Shown one piece after another: positions 13,075 through 24,570 of a stretch of 64,000 nucleotides of DNA (within the stretch, counting starts at the first letter, position 1; each line of letters starts with the position of its first letter). The DNA is from Sesamum alatum (taxonomy: Eukaryota > Streptophyta > Magnoliopsida > Lamiales > Pedaliaceae). A program made the translations under genes and the position numbers. The stretch lies in assembly GCA_034509735.1 (NCBI GenBank), contig JACGWO010000006.1, positions 33,473,141 to 33,537,140 of the forward strand. Direction: 5' to 3'. Under the pieces are notes generated by a model. It had not been told where the DNA came from. It did no database searches and worked only from the letters and a program-made list of their open reading frames with translations.

Positions 13075-13560
13075 GAAGTGATCAAGTGTTTTTTGGGTTG
13101 ATGGTGCAATTGGAGGAGAATTTTGTGCAAAGTAGGCTGCAAATTGAGGGCTGGATCTGATTTTTTGGGTTGAAAGTGTGCAGAACTTTTTTAGTGAATT
13201 GTTGAAATTTTTGTGTGGTTTGTGGGCTAAGAAAAAACAAAATTGTGGTGATGGGTTGGAGCAACTGAAAAGTGGATTGAAGATGATGGGCTGCGAAACT
13301 GGCTTGCTGGTTCGTGCTTCATCAGTTGGGCTGAAAAACTCCAATTGGACCCATGAGCATGTTGTGCTGCAAAATCTCGTTGGGCCTTTTGTTCACTGGG
13401 CCGAAAAAATCGTTGAGATGTTCTTTCATTTTTGTTGCATTTACACACTGGGCCACTGCAACACTCGGCCGCGCCAATGGACTGCTAGGCTGCATTCTAG
13501 GGACTGCTTCATGGACTGAATTTTTTTTAGCCCAGTTCGGCCTTGGGCTCCTGAACTTGC
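12241..13560 (-). promoter_or_regulatory. Captured promoter-like and leader block (left-arm copy)
   Basis: Mirror of 27970-29330. On the plus strand it shows repeated TGGGCC/TGGGCT words (for example near 13227, 13288, 13381, 13398 and 13449), and near 12990 the complement of a telo-box (ctagggttt). In plants these are site II and telo-box elements typical of housekeeping promoters; read on the minus strand the order is site II, telo-box, leader. Two related leader-like segments ending in a donor-like (a)acag|gt follow (about 12895-12950 and 12250-12315). A 35-base T run at 13036-13070 corresponds to only 8 A in the right arm. Promoter function is inferred. Confidence 0.35.
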
Positions 13561-13829
13561 TGGGCTGAATTTTTTAGAAGGCCTGCAGAAAATCATTGGA
13601 CTCGTTGGGTTGTGGGCAAGTTAAAAAATATATGTGCAACAACACCAATAAAGTAAAAATAAATATTATTTACAACAAATCAAGAATATTATGGTTTACA
13701 TAAAATTCGAATTGGTATAATAGTAATAATAATGATGACGGTTTAATAATTTTACAGCAACCAAGAAAAGAAATTTCCAAGAAACCCCAACAACCACTTT
13801 CAAAAGTTGCATTTTACCATTATTCAAAT

Positions 13830-15790
13830 AAGACAAAATATGTATTAATAGCCACACCAAAAAATACAAATCATCTCTAAAATGACATCTCCCAAAACAT
13901 CAAATGCTGGAATTTCTATCTCTTTAATCTTCTCTTCTTTTTCTGATGCCTTGAGTTTGGCCTCCTGTTATGTGAGCAGACAAATTAATTAAACCTCAAT
14001 TCTTGTAATGAAGATTGTATTTTTGCAATAGCCACTAAGATTTTGGTGGGTACCTTCTCTTTATCCCGATCATCCCCTCATCCTTCTCCGTTTAAGTGGT
14101 TTGCCGGACTGTAAGGAAAATAAAAAAATAACTTAAACAAAGTCTAAAATTGGCATGCACACAACTTTGATGAAATCTATAAGTTAATAGCACTTACAGG
14201 GCTATAACGGTTAACTGGAATTTTTTGCCTTCTTGAACTTCTCAGTACAAGAGCAGGAGTATCATATGATCCATTATCAACACGATGTGATGGTGCGGGG
14301 CCATCAGGAACAACATCAAGAGTGTCTGCAACATCTCCAGGAGCATCATATGATCCAACACGGCATCATATGATGGTAAGGGGGAATCGGGAGCAGCATC
14401 AAGGGCATCTGCAACCTCTGGTGCATAAGATGGCGGAGGAGGAGCATGAGGAGTATATTCATCTAGAGCATATGATTGTTGGGCGGGAGCGTGAGGAGTA
14501 CATGCAGGACCTGGGGTATTTGATGGTGGCGGGGAAGCAACGGGAGTATCTGACAGTAAGGGGGGAGCATGGCGTACATACTTCTCATCAACAAGATCAA
14601 ATGGAGGTAACGATTGAGGTATGACCGGAAGATTAATATCTACAAAAACAATAAAAAACATAATTAAAATGTTAGAATGAAATTTAGGAATTCAACTCAA
14701 AATGTAAGCACAACAAAACTAAAAGAGTTAAACTTACTTTGTATGCATTTGACGCGTCTCTCTTCAACCCACTCCCTTATGCATTCAGCATATTTGACTA
14801 TGACTATTAGATTGTGCATTTCTTGGTCAGTTCTTTTCTTTAGTTTAAAGTCCACCTTCTTAAGTTGCTTTGGCACTGTGATCCTCCCCTCAATTCCAAG
14901 TTGAAGGGGTGCCACCTCTGGCTTGTGGAAGTTGATGAGATTATAATCAAATATCACCGTAGTGGTGAAGAAGATCCTCCGTGGTGCCGAATTGAATCTT
15001 ACGAGGCTTCCAGTTCATATCCTACAAAAAAAATAAGTTAAAACTGGAAGAGAAAAAGAACAAAAGAATAAAAAGAATAAAAGAGTTGAGTATATCAAAT
15101 ATACTTCCACAGTCACGTTCGCAAACAAATTTTTCCAATATGTGTTTTTCAAGTAAACATTCCTTGAAGGAATATCCATCATCGCACTCCACTCCACGAA
15201 GGGCGGAAAATTGCAACAAGGAAATAAATTTGTTTTGTGCTCCATTGTGATGTAGTTATCCCTTATCATCGGAATCCGCTCTATGATAAAAAAATCAAGC
15301 AACCATATAGCTCCGTTGAAGCTTTCATTGCCAGACTCCAGAGAGGCCTGCACTTTGGCCAGTGCAGCGGCTCCCCAAGCAAAATTATCTAGCTTTTTGG
15401 CACTCGTATCCCTCAAGAAGTATAATTACACAACCGGGACCCTCAGTTTTTTCACATCGAGGCAAAATGATTGTCCCAATGAAGAAGAGAACATAGGCTC
15501 TAACATAATAATCCATTCGTGGATCATCTTCCTCAAAACCCTGTGGTACTATTTCAAAATGCTTTTTCAACCAACTAAATTTGACCTCAGATTTTACCCC
15601 AGAGTTATGGTTCTCAATGTCATAGCCATGTCCCAACAAATCCTTACATAATAGTTCTACATTCATATCCCCATAAACAATGGGGTGTCCATCAACATGT
15701 AAGCCACTAATATTATATACATCTTCTAGTCCTAAATACAAATTAATATCTTCATTTAATACAAAGCAGCCTCTTCGTCCATCATACATA
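13830..15790 (-). pseudogene. Plant mobile domain (PMD)-type gene, broken
   Basis: A multi-exon gene on the minus strand. The first exons (15789-15095) give a PMD (MAIN/aminotransferase-like mobile domain) signature: NISGLHVDGHPIVYGD, then SWLKKHFEIVP, YYVRAYVLFFIGTIILP, LDNFAWGAAALAKVQ and LLDFFIIERIP. The frame breaks near 15400-15420 (an in-frame stop and frame change just before LDNFAWG). The following exon (about 15020-14740) begins DMNWKPRKIQFGTT and changes frame at ...HHYGD/IFDYNLINFHKPEV. The next (about 14655-14200) is proline-rich with PPPSYAPE-type repeats, and a short lysine/glutamate-rich tail exon lies near 13830-13975. PMD proteins in plants are often linked to MULE or retrotransposons. 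Only the part 3' of about 15098 is duplicated in the right arm. Confidence 0.6.
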
Positions 15791-16068
15791 CTAAAAAGAA
15801 CATCTAGAAGAAAACGATTCCTTCTATATATAGTAAAATCTTGAAACTTGGAAAAACAAGTATGTCTAAGCTTATTTTTAACGCGTTTGTCTAGTTTTCA
15901 ATCTTTAAAAACTTTTAATGCTGCTCCTCCTTTCATTGTGAATGATAGCAATCTACAAAAATAAAAATTAAAATCTATGAATTATATGAAATGTCTTGAG
16001 GGTAAAATGAAATAAATTATAAATCTCAATAGTGAATAGGCAACCTTTCCAGCTCTTTTTGTTGTTAT

Positions 16069-16125
16069 TATTATGCCTTTTGGAAACAACGAGCTAAAGC
16101 TCATTGGTTGAATTTAGGAAAAATT
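16069..16125 (+). mobile_element. Short LINE fragment, repeat of 17055-17100
   Basis: The stretch 'gccttttggaaacaacgagc' onward repeats the start of the LINE ORF2 fragment at 17055. It breaks off after about 50 bases, so it is a duplicated scrap and not an element. Confidence 0.6.
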
Positions 16126-16690
16126 TATAGATTGTATAATGTATACTGTTTTGTCAGTTGACAAATCTGTATTAAACAAATGGAAACTCTTTTGTCAGTT
16201 GACAAAACACTATTAAACATTAACTGTGTAAAAAATTGATGATAGTTGATACCGTAAAGAAGTTGTAAATATTAGGGCACATTTTTATAGAAATCATCTT
16301 TTTGTTAATTATTGTAAAAAGACTTAATTTGAAAATGTAAGTAGTAATATAATTAGTAATATTAATGAATATATATACATCAAATTATTAAAGTACTTGT
16401 TTATAATTTGAGTTGTAGTAAAAAAAAAGAAGACAAATTTCTTAAACAAAATACAAAATAATTACTGATTTCATTATATATATATATAATGAAATCAAAT
16501 ATTTGAACTTTTGTTGAATTTTTATTGAAATTTTGTGTATAAATATATGAATTTTATTGTGATTGAAATCTGCATTGTATAAATTGTAGTATATTTTTAT
16601 CATTTTTTTGCTTAATTGATATATAATGTACTTTTATATGATATATAATTGTATAATGTATTTATACATAATATAACAAGGTTCGAATCA

Positions 16691-16925
16691 ACAATGAACA
16701 ATGACCAAGCAATAACAAAAGCCAAAACGAATACAAATTATCCATAATAATAACTTTAAATATAAAAAAGAAAATATCAGTTCCAACAATAATTATTATA
16801 TTTTCCTAAAATAAATTGAGAGGAAAAGAAGATTAGAACCATGCTCCACCAATGACCAAGCAATAACAAAAGGCAAAACCAATACAAATTACCCATAATA
16901 ATAACTTTAAATACAAAAAAAAATG
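16691..16925. repeat. Direct repeat, two units of about 90 bp
   Basis: The units 16691-16785 and 16848-16925 share 'caatgaccaagcaataacaa' and 'ccataataataactttaaat' with few changes. The intervening and flanking DNA is AT-rich. Function is unknown. Confidence 0.7.
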
Positions 16926-17054
16926 GCATAATAACTTTGCTTTGAACAAGTTAAAATTTATTCAAAACCTTATTGTTAATAACCCATGTCAAGCTCTTTT
17001 TAATCAGGAAAATTTCTAATTTAACGAACTGAAAAAATTATATCTTAGGAAAAA

Positions 17055-17255
17055 TGCCTTTTGGAAACAACGAGCTAAAGCTCATTGGTTGCATTTAGGA
17101 GATCAAAACACTAAAATTTTTTCATTCCTTTGCTAGTCACAGAAGGCGTATTAACTTTATACAGGGTATTCGTAACGAAAATAATATTTGGCTTAATGAC
17201 TCTAAAACAATCGTTTCTTCTTTTCAGGAGTATTTTTCTTATATTAATGCTAAAG
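17055..17255 (+). mobile_element. LINE ORF2 fragment (between endonuclease and RT)
   Basis: Allowing one frame change, the translation reads FWKQRAKAHWLHLGDQNTK, then FFHSFASHRRRINFIQGI, then NIWLNDSKTIVSSFQEYF. This is the well-known segment of plant L1-type LINE ORF2 between endonuclease and reverse transcriptase. It stops abruptly at about 17255, where Copia sequence begins, and no RT domain of its own follows. Confidence 0.75.
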
Positions 17256-18890
17256 ATGAGAGAAGTATTGTATCCTTCCACATCTAGAAGAAGAAGAGAA
17301 TGAGCAAGAAGTTGAAGGCGAGAATTCAACCCCCTCAACACCAAGTTCAAGTAAACAACCTCAAAGGTATCGTAGCATAATTGATCTTTATGATGCTACG
17401 GAAAGAATAAATGGTGATAATCTTCTTTATTTATTTATGAATGATGAACCTTTGAGTTTTGAAGAAGCTATACAAGAGAAGAAATGGGTGCAAGCCATGG
17501 AGGAGTAAATCCATTCAATAGAGAAAAATGACACTTGGGAGATCACTACACTACCAAGTGGTCATGAAGCCATTGGAGTCAAATGGGTGTACAAAATAAA
17601 GAAAAATGCAAAAAGAGAAGTGGAAAAATATAAAGCGAGGCTTGTTGCAAAAGGGTATAAACAAAAGCATGGTGTGGACTATGAAGAAGTTTTTGCTCCT
17701 ATTGCTCTCTTGGAGACAATACGGTTGTTGGTCGCTCTTGCGGCGCAAAATCGATGGATAATTCATCAAATGGATGTGAAGTCCGCATTTTTGAATGGTA
17801 CTCTCGAAGAAGAAGTGTATGTTGAACAACCGGATGGTTTCAAGCAAGCACCAAGAGCATGGTATAGTCGTCTTGACAACTATCTTCAAACGAGTGGTTT
17901 CTCAAGATGCCTTCATGAATATGCTCTTTATGTGAAGCAGGAGAATGGCGATATACTATGTGTATGCATTTATGTGGATGATCTCATTCTTACGGGAAAC
18001 AATCCACATATGTATGACAACTTCAAGAAGGCAATGGCGCAAGAATTTGAGATGAGTGACATGGGACTAATGTCATATTACTTGGGATTAGAAGTAAAGC
18101 AACAAAGTGATGGGATCTTCATACTCAAGAGGCGTATGCAAAGGAGATCATAAAAAAGTTTAAGATGATGGAATGCAATCCGGTGAATACTCCAATGGAA
18201 TGTGGAGTAAAATTTTCCAAAAACGATGGAGCAAGAATGGTCGACTCAACTACATTTCGAAGTCTTGTTGGGAGTCTACGGTACTTGACATGTATTAGAC
18301 CCGACATACTATTTGCAGTCGGATTAGTGAGACGGTTCATGGAGAATCCAAGTGAAGAACACATGAATGTTGCGAAAAGAATTCTCCGATATCTAAAAGG
18401 TACTCTTGATTATGGCATTTTCAACACCTCTTCTAACAATGCTTGCTTAAGAGGATATTGTGATAGTGATTATGATGGTGACGTTAATGATTGAAAAAGC
18501 ACTACGGGTTTTGTGTTTTTCTTCGGAGAAAATGTAATTGCATGGTGCTCTAGGAAGTAACCAATCGTGACTCTATCAACATGTGAGTCGGAGTACGTTG
18601 CCACAACTGCTGGAACATGTCATGCAATTTAGCTAAGAAGGTTGCTAAGTGAACTTTATTTTGCACAAGATAGAGCAACTAAAATCAAGGTGGACAATAA
18701 ATCAGCTATTGCTCTTGCCAAGAATATGGTGTTTCATGATCGAAGCAAACATATAGATGCGAGGTTTCATTTTATTCGAGATTGCATTGCTACCAAAGAA
18801 ATTGAGGTGGAGTACATCAAAACTGTTGATCAAGCTGCAGATATTTTTAGCTCGTTTTCAGAGGTCAAACGGTTGCCATTTCGGATGCAT
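17256..18890 (+). pseudogene. Ty1/Copia pol fragment (reverse transcriptase and RNase H), broken
   Basis: The C-terminal half of a Copia polyprotein. The linker before RT ends in LSFEEAIQEKKWVQAMEE and is followed by a stop (TAA near 17506). RT begins [20 protein letters not shown] and carries [31 protein letters not shown] and the catalytic [13 protein letters not shown] (YVDD, about 17965-18000). A short internal deletion lies between GFKQ and [10 protein letters not shown] (about 17848). A frame change near 18140 is followed by FRSLVGSLRYLTCIRPDI and RNase H motifs (YCDSDYDGD, TLSTCESEYVA, DNKSAIALAKN). Further stops lie near 18493, 18558 and 18631. Gag, protease and integrase are absent. 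It is a dead, 5'-truncated copy. Confidence 0.93.
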
Positions 18891-19206
18891 CTTATATGTA
18901 ATTAAAGTTCTATGAGTCTAGTTTCAGATAGTTTAAGTTTCAAGTCGATTGGAATTCTGTGTAGAAAGTTATGACTAATTTATCAGGGGCTGCCAGAAAC
19001 AGAGAATGATGCTTAGAATTCTATTTTGTATTTATTGTTTGTACGATTTTTTATGCTTATTTGCTGATGTTTTATGCCTATAAAAGGCCTTTTAATCAGA
19101 TAATATTCAAGTGAATAGAAAAGCACAATTTAGAGTACAAAATTCCTTAGATATACTCCTCTTTTCTTCCTTCAAAAGTGTTAAACCCACCATAGCTTCC
19201 AATATG
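18891..19206 (+). other. Possible Copia 3' flank or LTR remnant
   Basis: Sequence directly after the RNase H region, where a 3' LTR would start. It contains a TATA-like 'cctataaaagg' near 19079. No polypurine tract or TG...CA ends are evident, and no matching 5' LTR exists in the window, so the LTR assignment is weak. Confidence 0.25.
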
Positions 19207-20310
19207 ATTGTCTCATTTTACCCATTTAAACGAAAAATTTAGGTTTTTCTCAAAATAAAAAGTTTTAGAAGACATCCTAAGATTTTCACTGGCACAAGGA
19301 TCACTAATTTTAGGCCAGTATAGCTCAAGAAAATCATACCTTCCCGAGACTAATCTGCACAGAAATTTCTATAATGCTTTCTGGCATGTCCGCTGATGCA
19401 GAGAAAATCAAGAATCAAGAAGATGAGGCGGGTGAAAAGCCAATTATGGAGGCAGAAAATGCTGGAATAAATAAAGGAATTTCAGTTGCTACTGCAGCTG
19501 TTCTTGTTGCAAGGAGTGCAAATGGGAATGCGATGAGGGAAGATGGAGGAAAAGTGGTTGTTACTGCTAAAATATTGGTATTCTTTTGGGATGAGACAAA
19601 GGTGTTTGATTTGGAGGATTTGTTGAGTGCATCAGCTGAGGTTCTGGGGAAAGGATCGTTGGGGACATCATATAAGGCAGTTTTGGAAGTGAGGACTGTC
19701 GTGCCTGTGAAGAGGTTAAAGGATGTGATGATTTCTGAATGGGAGTTTAAGGAGAAAATTGAAGGGTTGGGGCCATGGACAATGCGAGTTTGGTGCCTCT
19801 TAGAGCTTACTATTACAACAGGGGGGAGAAGCTTCTTGTCTATGATTATATGCAGATGGGAAGCTTGTCTGCATTTCTACATGGTAAGTGAGATTTAACA
19901 ATTCTTTGTTCTTGACAAATCACTGTTGTTTTTGCCTTGGATATTGCTGATAACTAGAATGATTTCATTCATTTTCAGTCGTTTCGGTAGCTTTTCTTTT
20001 GAAACTTGTTGCGCTTACGTTGTTTCAAGTCCAAATAAACGCACCCAAGTACCTGAAGCCCAATCAACATTCTGGAATGAGTGGTAAGTAAACCTCTCGG
20101 TTTCTTTCTGTAGTCATGGAGTATATAGAGAGTGTTGTGTTTTCTCTTATTGAATCAGTTAAAAATGGAGAAGAAGCAATTTCTGTCCTCATTTTATGGT
20201 TTAGATGGCAGCAGGGTAAGTGTATTTGCGTTCTAGTCATGATAAGCTAGTTATGTTATCCGTTTCGATACGTTGATGCTTTAATTCTTGCTCATATACT
20301 ACAGGTCGGG

Positions 20311-20346
<36 letters not shown>

Positions 20347-22700
20347 GCGTGTAAAGACTAATTATTTCATTATAGGCTTGGTTACTAATTATATAGCTTA
20401 CATGGTGCATTTTACTCAATTATTCAATAATTCTAATTCAAATTGAGTTGGGCAGAATCAATATTAATTACAGATATAATATGAAGTGTTTTATATTCGA
20501 TTTTCTCCAACATATTTTTTATTTTATACATGATAAAATAAAATTAACTTCTATTACAGAAGACAAGTGCTATTAAAATTAAAGAAGACAAATGCAAATA
20601 TTAAGCAAAAATGAAATTCTTTTCAAGGTTGTTACTAATTGTTCTCTAGTGTTTCTATTAAAATAAATTTGGTTGTACATCCTTGTGTTGGACTTTTTTT
20701 GGGATGATGAATTCTGACTGAAGTGGGACGATATGCTTTTACATGCTTCGATTTTGCACGAATTCCACACAACAGGAACGATAGTTCGTTGGATACGGAA
20801 AGTTAGAAAATAAGATCAGTGTTTGTACGACTCCTATGTGTCCTCTTGTTATCATTATTCCAATTTATGAGTATAGATATCTGACAGTTCTATGTGGTTC
20901 CTTTTTTTATGTAGTAATAGAGAATACATTATAGGCCATCGAATATGGGAGTCAGGAAGATCGTATTACTGTGTGACTAAGATAAAGCAAGACAGACATT
21001 TTATTTGGTTCGTTTTCTTTTATTTCGTGATTCTTTTTCAAATACTTATGCAGAAAAATGTTTAATGATTTTGTAACTTTCCTAAAAAGCTGAATGAATT
21101 CTATGCATGTCCAAATGAGATGCATAGCAAAATCGAATTTTACCACTTTCTAAAGAGTCCAAATGCTACAAATTTCCACAAATACAAAACCTGTATTTGG
21201 GACGAGAATGGCTGCACGAGAATACTGAATTCTCCATAAAATGTCTTAAAGCTGTCAATTGCGATAGATATAGTGGGTATTAGTTAGTTTATAGTGCCAC
21301 TGAAATTCCTTTTTCCTTTTCTATTTTTCAATTTGTCTTAGCTTTTGGATTGTGTCCCACTATGAATTATTTTCAGGAGTTGCTTCAGTTAACTTAATTG
21401 TTGATGTATTATTCTTTAATATTGTACTGTTTGATTGTTGAGGACTATAGCAGTTTTAATTTTCTTTTCCATGTAGGTGATGGATATATGTCATGGCGGG
21501 CTTATGGATGTCTATGATGTGACAATTTTCAAAATAAGCTTGAACACAAGACATGTTTTCTTTGTTTGACTATCGGTTTCTTCATATCAACTTATATGTT
21601 TTTATTCTAACTATTGTGCCGATGTTTACATTGATCTAAACTTTCTTATAAAACTCGTGTATGTTACTTCTAGAGGAAGCGTCCAGAGATTCGATCCTTT
21701 GAGAGACCAATGAAAGAATGGGCTTGAAGCGGCGATTTTTAGAAACATGTGCAAATATAATATCTTAGATGAAAATTTTCATTGGGTTATTGATATTTTA
21801 GTACCGATTCGATGGGCCCGTCGAATTGAGTTTCTATTCGCTGCTTGCTATCTCTTCTTGTCTCTCTGCGGCCTTCGGATATCCAATGTTATCCTCACAA
21901 GAATAGAAATTCCTCACGAAGCTCTTTAATTTTGTATTTGCGAATTTCCCTTTTATGAACTTTGTTGATAAATTTTTTTTCGCTTTGTTGTGGATTTGCA
22001 GAGTTTTTCTTCATTCTCTTGCTAGGTATGTGCTGCCTCTTATCTCACTTTTAGATAAGTTATGGCTTATCAATATATATATATATGTTTTTTTTTAGTG
22101 CAAGAATCTGGGAGCTGTTGTTGTTGCTGACTAAGTTTCAAGAGAAGCACCAAACACTGAGTTCAGGTGATTTTTCTTGTCATATAATATCTTACAGCTT
22201 TTATTTGTCTTGAATAGAAGATACTGTGTCCAAATGTGGTTTGATAGGAGTTTTTATTTTTCATCGACATGCTTTTCTTTTGAAACTTGTTGCTTATGTT
22301 GTTTCAAGTCCAGATAAATGCACTCAAGTACCTGAAGCCCAATCCAAATTCTAGAAATGAGTGGTAAGTAAACCTCTCAGTTTCTTTCTGGAGATATGGA
22401 GTATATAGAGAGTGTTGTGCTTTCTCTAATTGAATCAGTTAAAAATGGAGAAGAAGCAATTTCTGCCCTCATTCTATGGTTTAGATGGCAGCAAGGTAAG
22501 TGTCTAAGCACCACTTTTACTCATAATATTCTCCTGTGTCTCTAGTTTTATTCCAATAAGAATCATACATATTGGATGTATATATAATGGGTTATCTAGA
22601 TTTTAGTGAAACCTGTCTCAACTGCAAATTGATTCATGACCTCTACTTCAAAATTCTCCCAAATACTATACTCTTTTAGAAACCGTAATATTTTCATAAT
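19207..22700. repeat. Direct repeat unit 1 (segments A1 + B1, 3.5 kb)
   Basis: A1 (19207-20926) is repeated at 22829-24570 (A2), and B1 (20927-22700) at 25265-27060 (B2), all in the same orientation. In unit 1 the two segments are contiguous ('gagaatac' then 'attatagg'); in unit 2 they are separated by about 690 bp of PMD-gene sequence. A approximately 250-bp block with 'cctgaagcccaatc' and 'gagaagaagcaatttct'-like words occurs in all four segments (about 19970-20220, 22250-22500, 23600-23850, 26620-26870). A (CA)n(TA)n microsatellite lies at 20301-20346, with its counterpart at 23931-23972. Confidence 0.85.
19374..19890 (+). pseudogene. Receptor-like kinase fragment, copy 1
   Basis: The frame from ATG 19374 reads [20 protein letters not shown] and then a kinase N-lobe: [29 protein letters not shown] and [20 protein letters not shown]. 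This closely resembles the pseudokinase N-lobe of plant LRR receptor kinases of the RKL1/RLK902 group, with a glycine-rich loop ([12 protein letters not shown]) and the lysine of VKRLKD. After ...EKIEGLG the frame shifts by one; the other frame continues as [23 protein letters not shown] sequence and [18 protein letters not shown]. It ends at a GT donor-like site (about 19883), with no LRR, no transmembrane segment and no C-lobe. It is a captured exon fragment. Confidence 0.75.
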
Positions 22701-22828
22701 ATAATCTTATATGTTCCTAGTTTCGTTTCCGGTAAAAACAAAACCAATTTATCCATCATTTTTAAAGTTATAAGATTTTTAGTACACCTAGTCCAGACTT
22801 TCGCAGAAACAGGGCAACATAATAATTC

Positions 22829-23929
22829 TCTCATTTCACCCATTTAAATGAAAGATTTAGGTTTTTCTCAAAACTAAAAAGTTTTAGAAGACATCCTAAG
22901 ATTTTCACTGGTGCAAGAATCACTAATTTTAGGCTGGTATGGCTCAAGAAAATCAATACCTTCCCGAGACTAATCTGCATAGAAATTTCTTTAATGCTTT
23001 CTGGCATGTCTGCTGATGCAGAGGAAATCAAGAATCAAGAACATGAGGTGGGTGAAAAAGCCAATTATGGAGGCAGAAAATGGTGTAACAAATAAAGGGA
23101 TTTCAATTGCTACTGCAGCTACTGCTGCTGCTGCTGCTGCAATGAGTGCAAATAGGAATGCGATGAGCGAAGATGGGGAGGAAGTGGTTGCTACTGCTAA
23201 AAGATTGGTATTCTTTTGGGATGTGACAAGGGTGTTTGATTTGGAGGATTTGTTGAGTGCATCGGCTGAGGTTCTGGGGAAAGGATCGTTGGGGACATCA
23301 TATAAGGCGGTTTTGGAAGTGGGTACTGTGGTGACTGTGAAGAGGTTGAAGGATGTGATGATTTCTGAATGGGAGTTTAAGGAGAAAATTGATGGGGTTG
23401 GGCCATGGACAATGCGAGTTTAGTGCCTCTTAGAGCTCACTGCTACAGCAGGAAGGAGAAGCTTCTTGTCTATGATTATATGCAGATGGGAAGCTTGTCT
23501 GTATTTCTACATGGTAAGTGAGATTTCATAGTTCTTTGTTCTTGACAAATCACTGTTGTTTTTGCCTTGTATATTGCTGATAACTAGAATGATTTCATTC
23601 ATTTCCAGCCGTTTCAGTAGCTTTTCTTTTGAAACTTGTTGTGCGTACGTTGTTTCAAGTCAAAATAAAACGCACTCAAGTACCTGAAGCCCAATCAACA
23701 TTCTGGAATGAGTTGCAAGTAAACCTCTCGGTTTCTTTCTGGAGACGGAGTATATAGAGAGTGTTGTGTTTTCTCTTATTGAATCAGTTAAAAATGGAGA
23801 AGAAGCAATTTCTACACTCATTCTATGGTTTAGATGGCAGCAAGGTAAGTGTATTTGCATTCTAGTCATGATAAGCTAGTTATGTTATCCGTTTCGATAC
23901 GCTGATGCTTTAATTCTTGCTCATATAGT

Positions 23930-23973
<44 letters not shown>

Positions 23974-24570
23974 GCGTGTAAAGACTAATTATTTCATTAT
24001 AGGCTTGGTTATTAATTATATAGCTTACATGGTGCATGTGCCTCAATTATTCAATAATTCTAATTCAAATTGAGTTTGGCGGAATCAAATATATAATTTA
24101 CAGATATATATATTAAGTGTTTTATATTTGATTTTCTGAAGATTCTAACTTATTTTATATTTTATACATGATAAAATAAAATTAACTTCTATTACAGAAG
24201 ACAAGTGCTATTAAAATTAAAGAAGACAAATGCAAATATTAAGCAAAAAATGGAATTCTTTTTTAAAGGTTGTTTACTAATTGTTTTGTCTAGTGTTTCA
24301 ATTCAAATTAATTTTGGTTTGTGCATCCCCTTGTGTTGGACTTTTTCTGAGATGACGAATTCTGACTGAAGTGGGACGATATGCTTTTACATGCTTCGAT
24401 TTTGGAAAAATGCCCCAAAACAGGAACGATAGTTCGTTGGATACAGAAAGGTTAGAAAATAAGATCCAGTGTTAGTACGACTCATGTGTGTCCCTCTTGT
24501 TATCAATTATTCCAATTTATGAGTATAGATATCTGACAGTTTTGTTGCAGTTCCCTTTTTTCTGTAGTAA
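22829..24570. repeat. Direct repeat segment A2
   Basis: Second copy of 19207-20926, including the receptor-kinase fragment, the 250-bp common block and the (CA)n(TA)n run. It ends 'gagtatac' precisely where the unit-1 copy passes into B1; here it passes into PMD-gene sequence instead. Confidence 0.85.
22993..23515 (+). pseudogene. Receptor-like kinase fragment, copy 2
   Basis: Duplicate of 19374-19890. An extra A in an A-run near 23056 ('gtgaaaaagcc' against 'gtgaaaagcc') breaks the frame started at 22993, so the kinase-like frame is open only from about 23016. It again contains [20 protein letters not shown] and [20 protein letters not shown]. The one-base frame change after the N-lobe is shared with copy 1 and therefore predates the duplication. 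A GCT/GCA run near 23118-23140 codes for extra alanines not present in copy 1. Confidence 0.75.

Larger units (their letters stand above)
3662..15098 (+). repeat. Left arm of a giant imperfect palindrome
   Basis: Nearly every block here is found in reverse complement in the right arm (24571-36878), in mirror order. Anchor pairs read by eye: 3700-3760 with 36780-36850; 4320-4400 with 36410-36480; 5440-5480 with 35500-35560; 10900-11690 with 33735-34600; 11700-12380 with 29200-29910; 12400-13560 with 27970-29150; 13800-13980 with 27780-27960; 14400-15098 with 24571-25264. Arm-specific changes are the MULE at 6090-10511, a diverged local duplication around 4000-4260, extra DNA at about 13570-13790, and loss of about 3.8 kb at about 11700. 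The outer end is judged from loss of similarity and has no recognised terminal motif. Confidence 0.9.
15900..17050. other. AT-rich spacer at the palindrome centre
   Basis: No gene. It contains a short LINE fragment (16069-16125) and a local tandem duplication (16691-16925). It is not mirrored in the right arm. Confidence 0.45.

Noticed and set aside
20301..20346. (CA)n(TA)n tracts as independent features
   Set aside because: They are ordinary microsatellites, present in both copies of the direct repeat, and add nothing beyond confirming the duplication.
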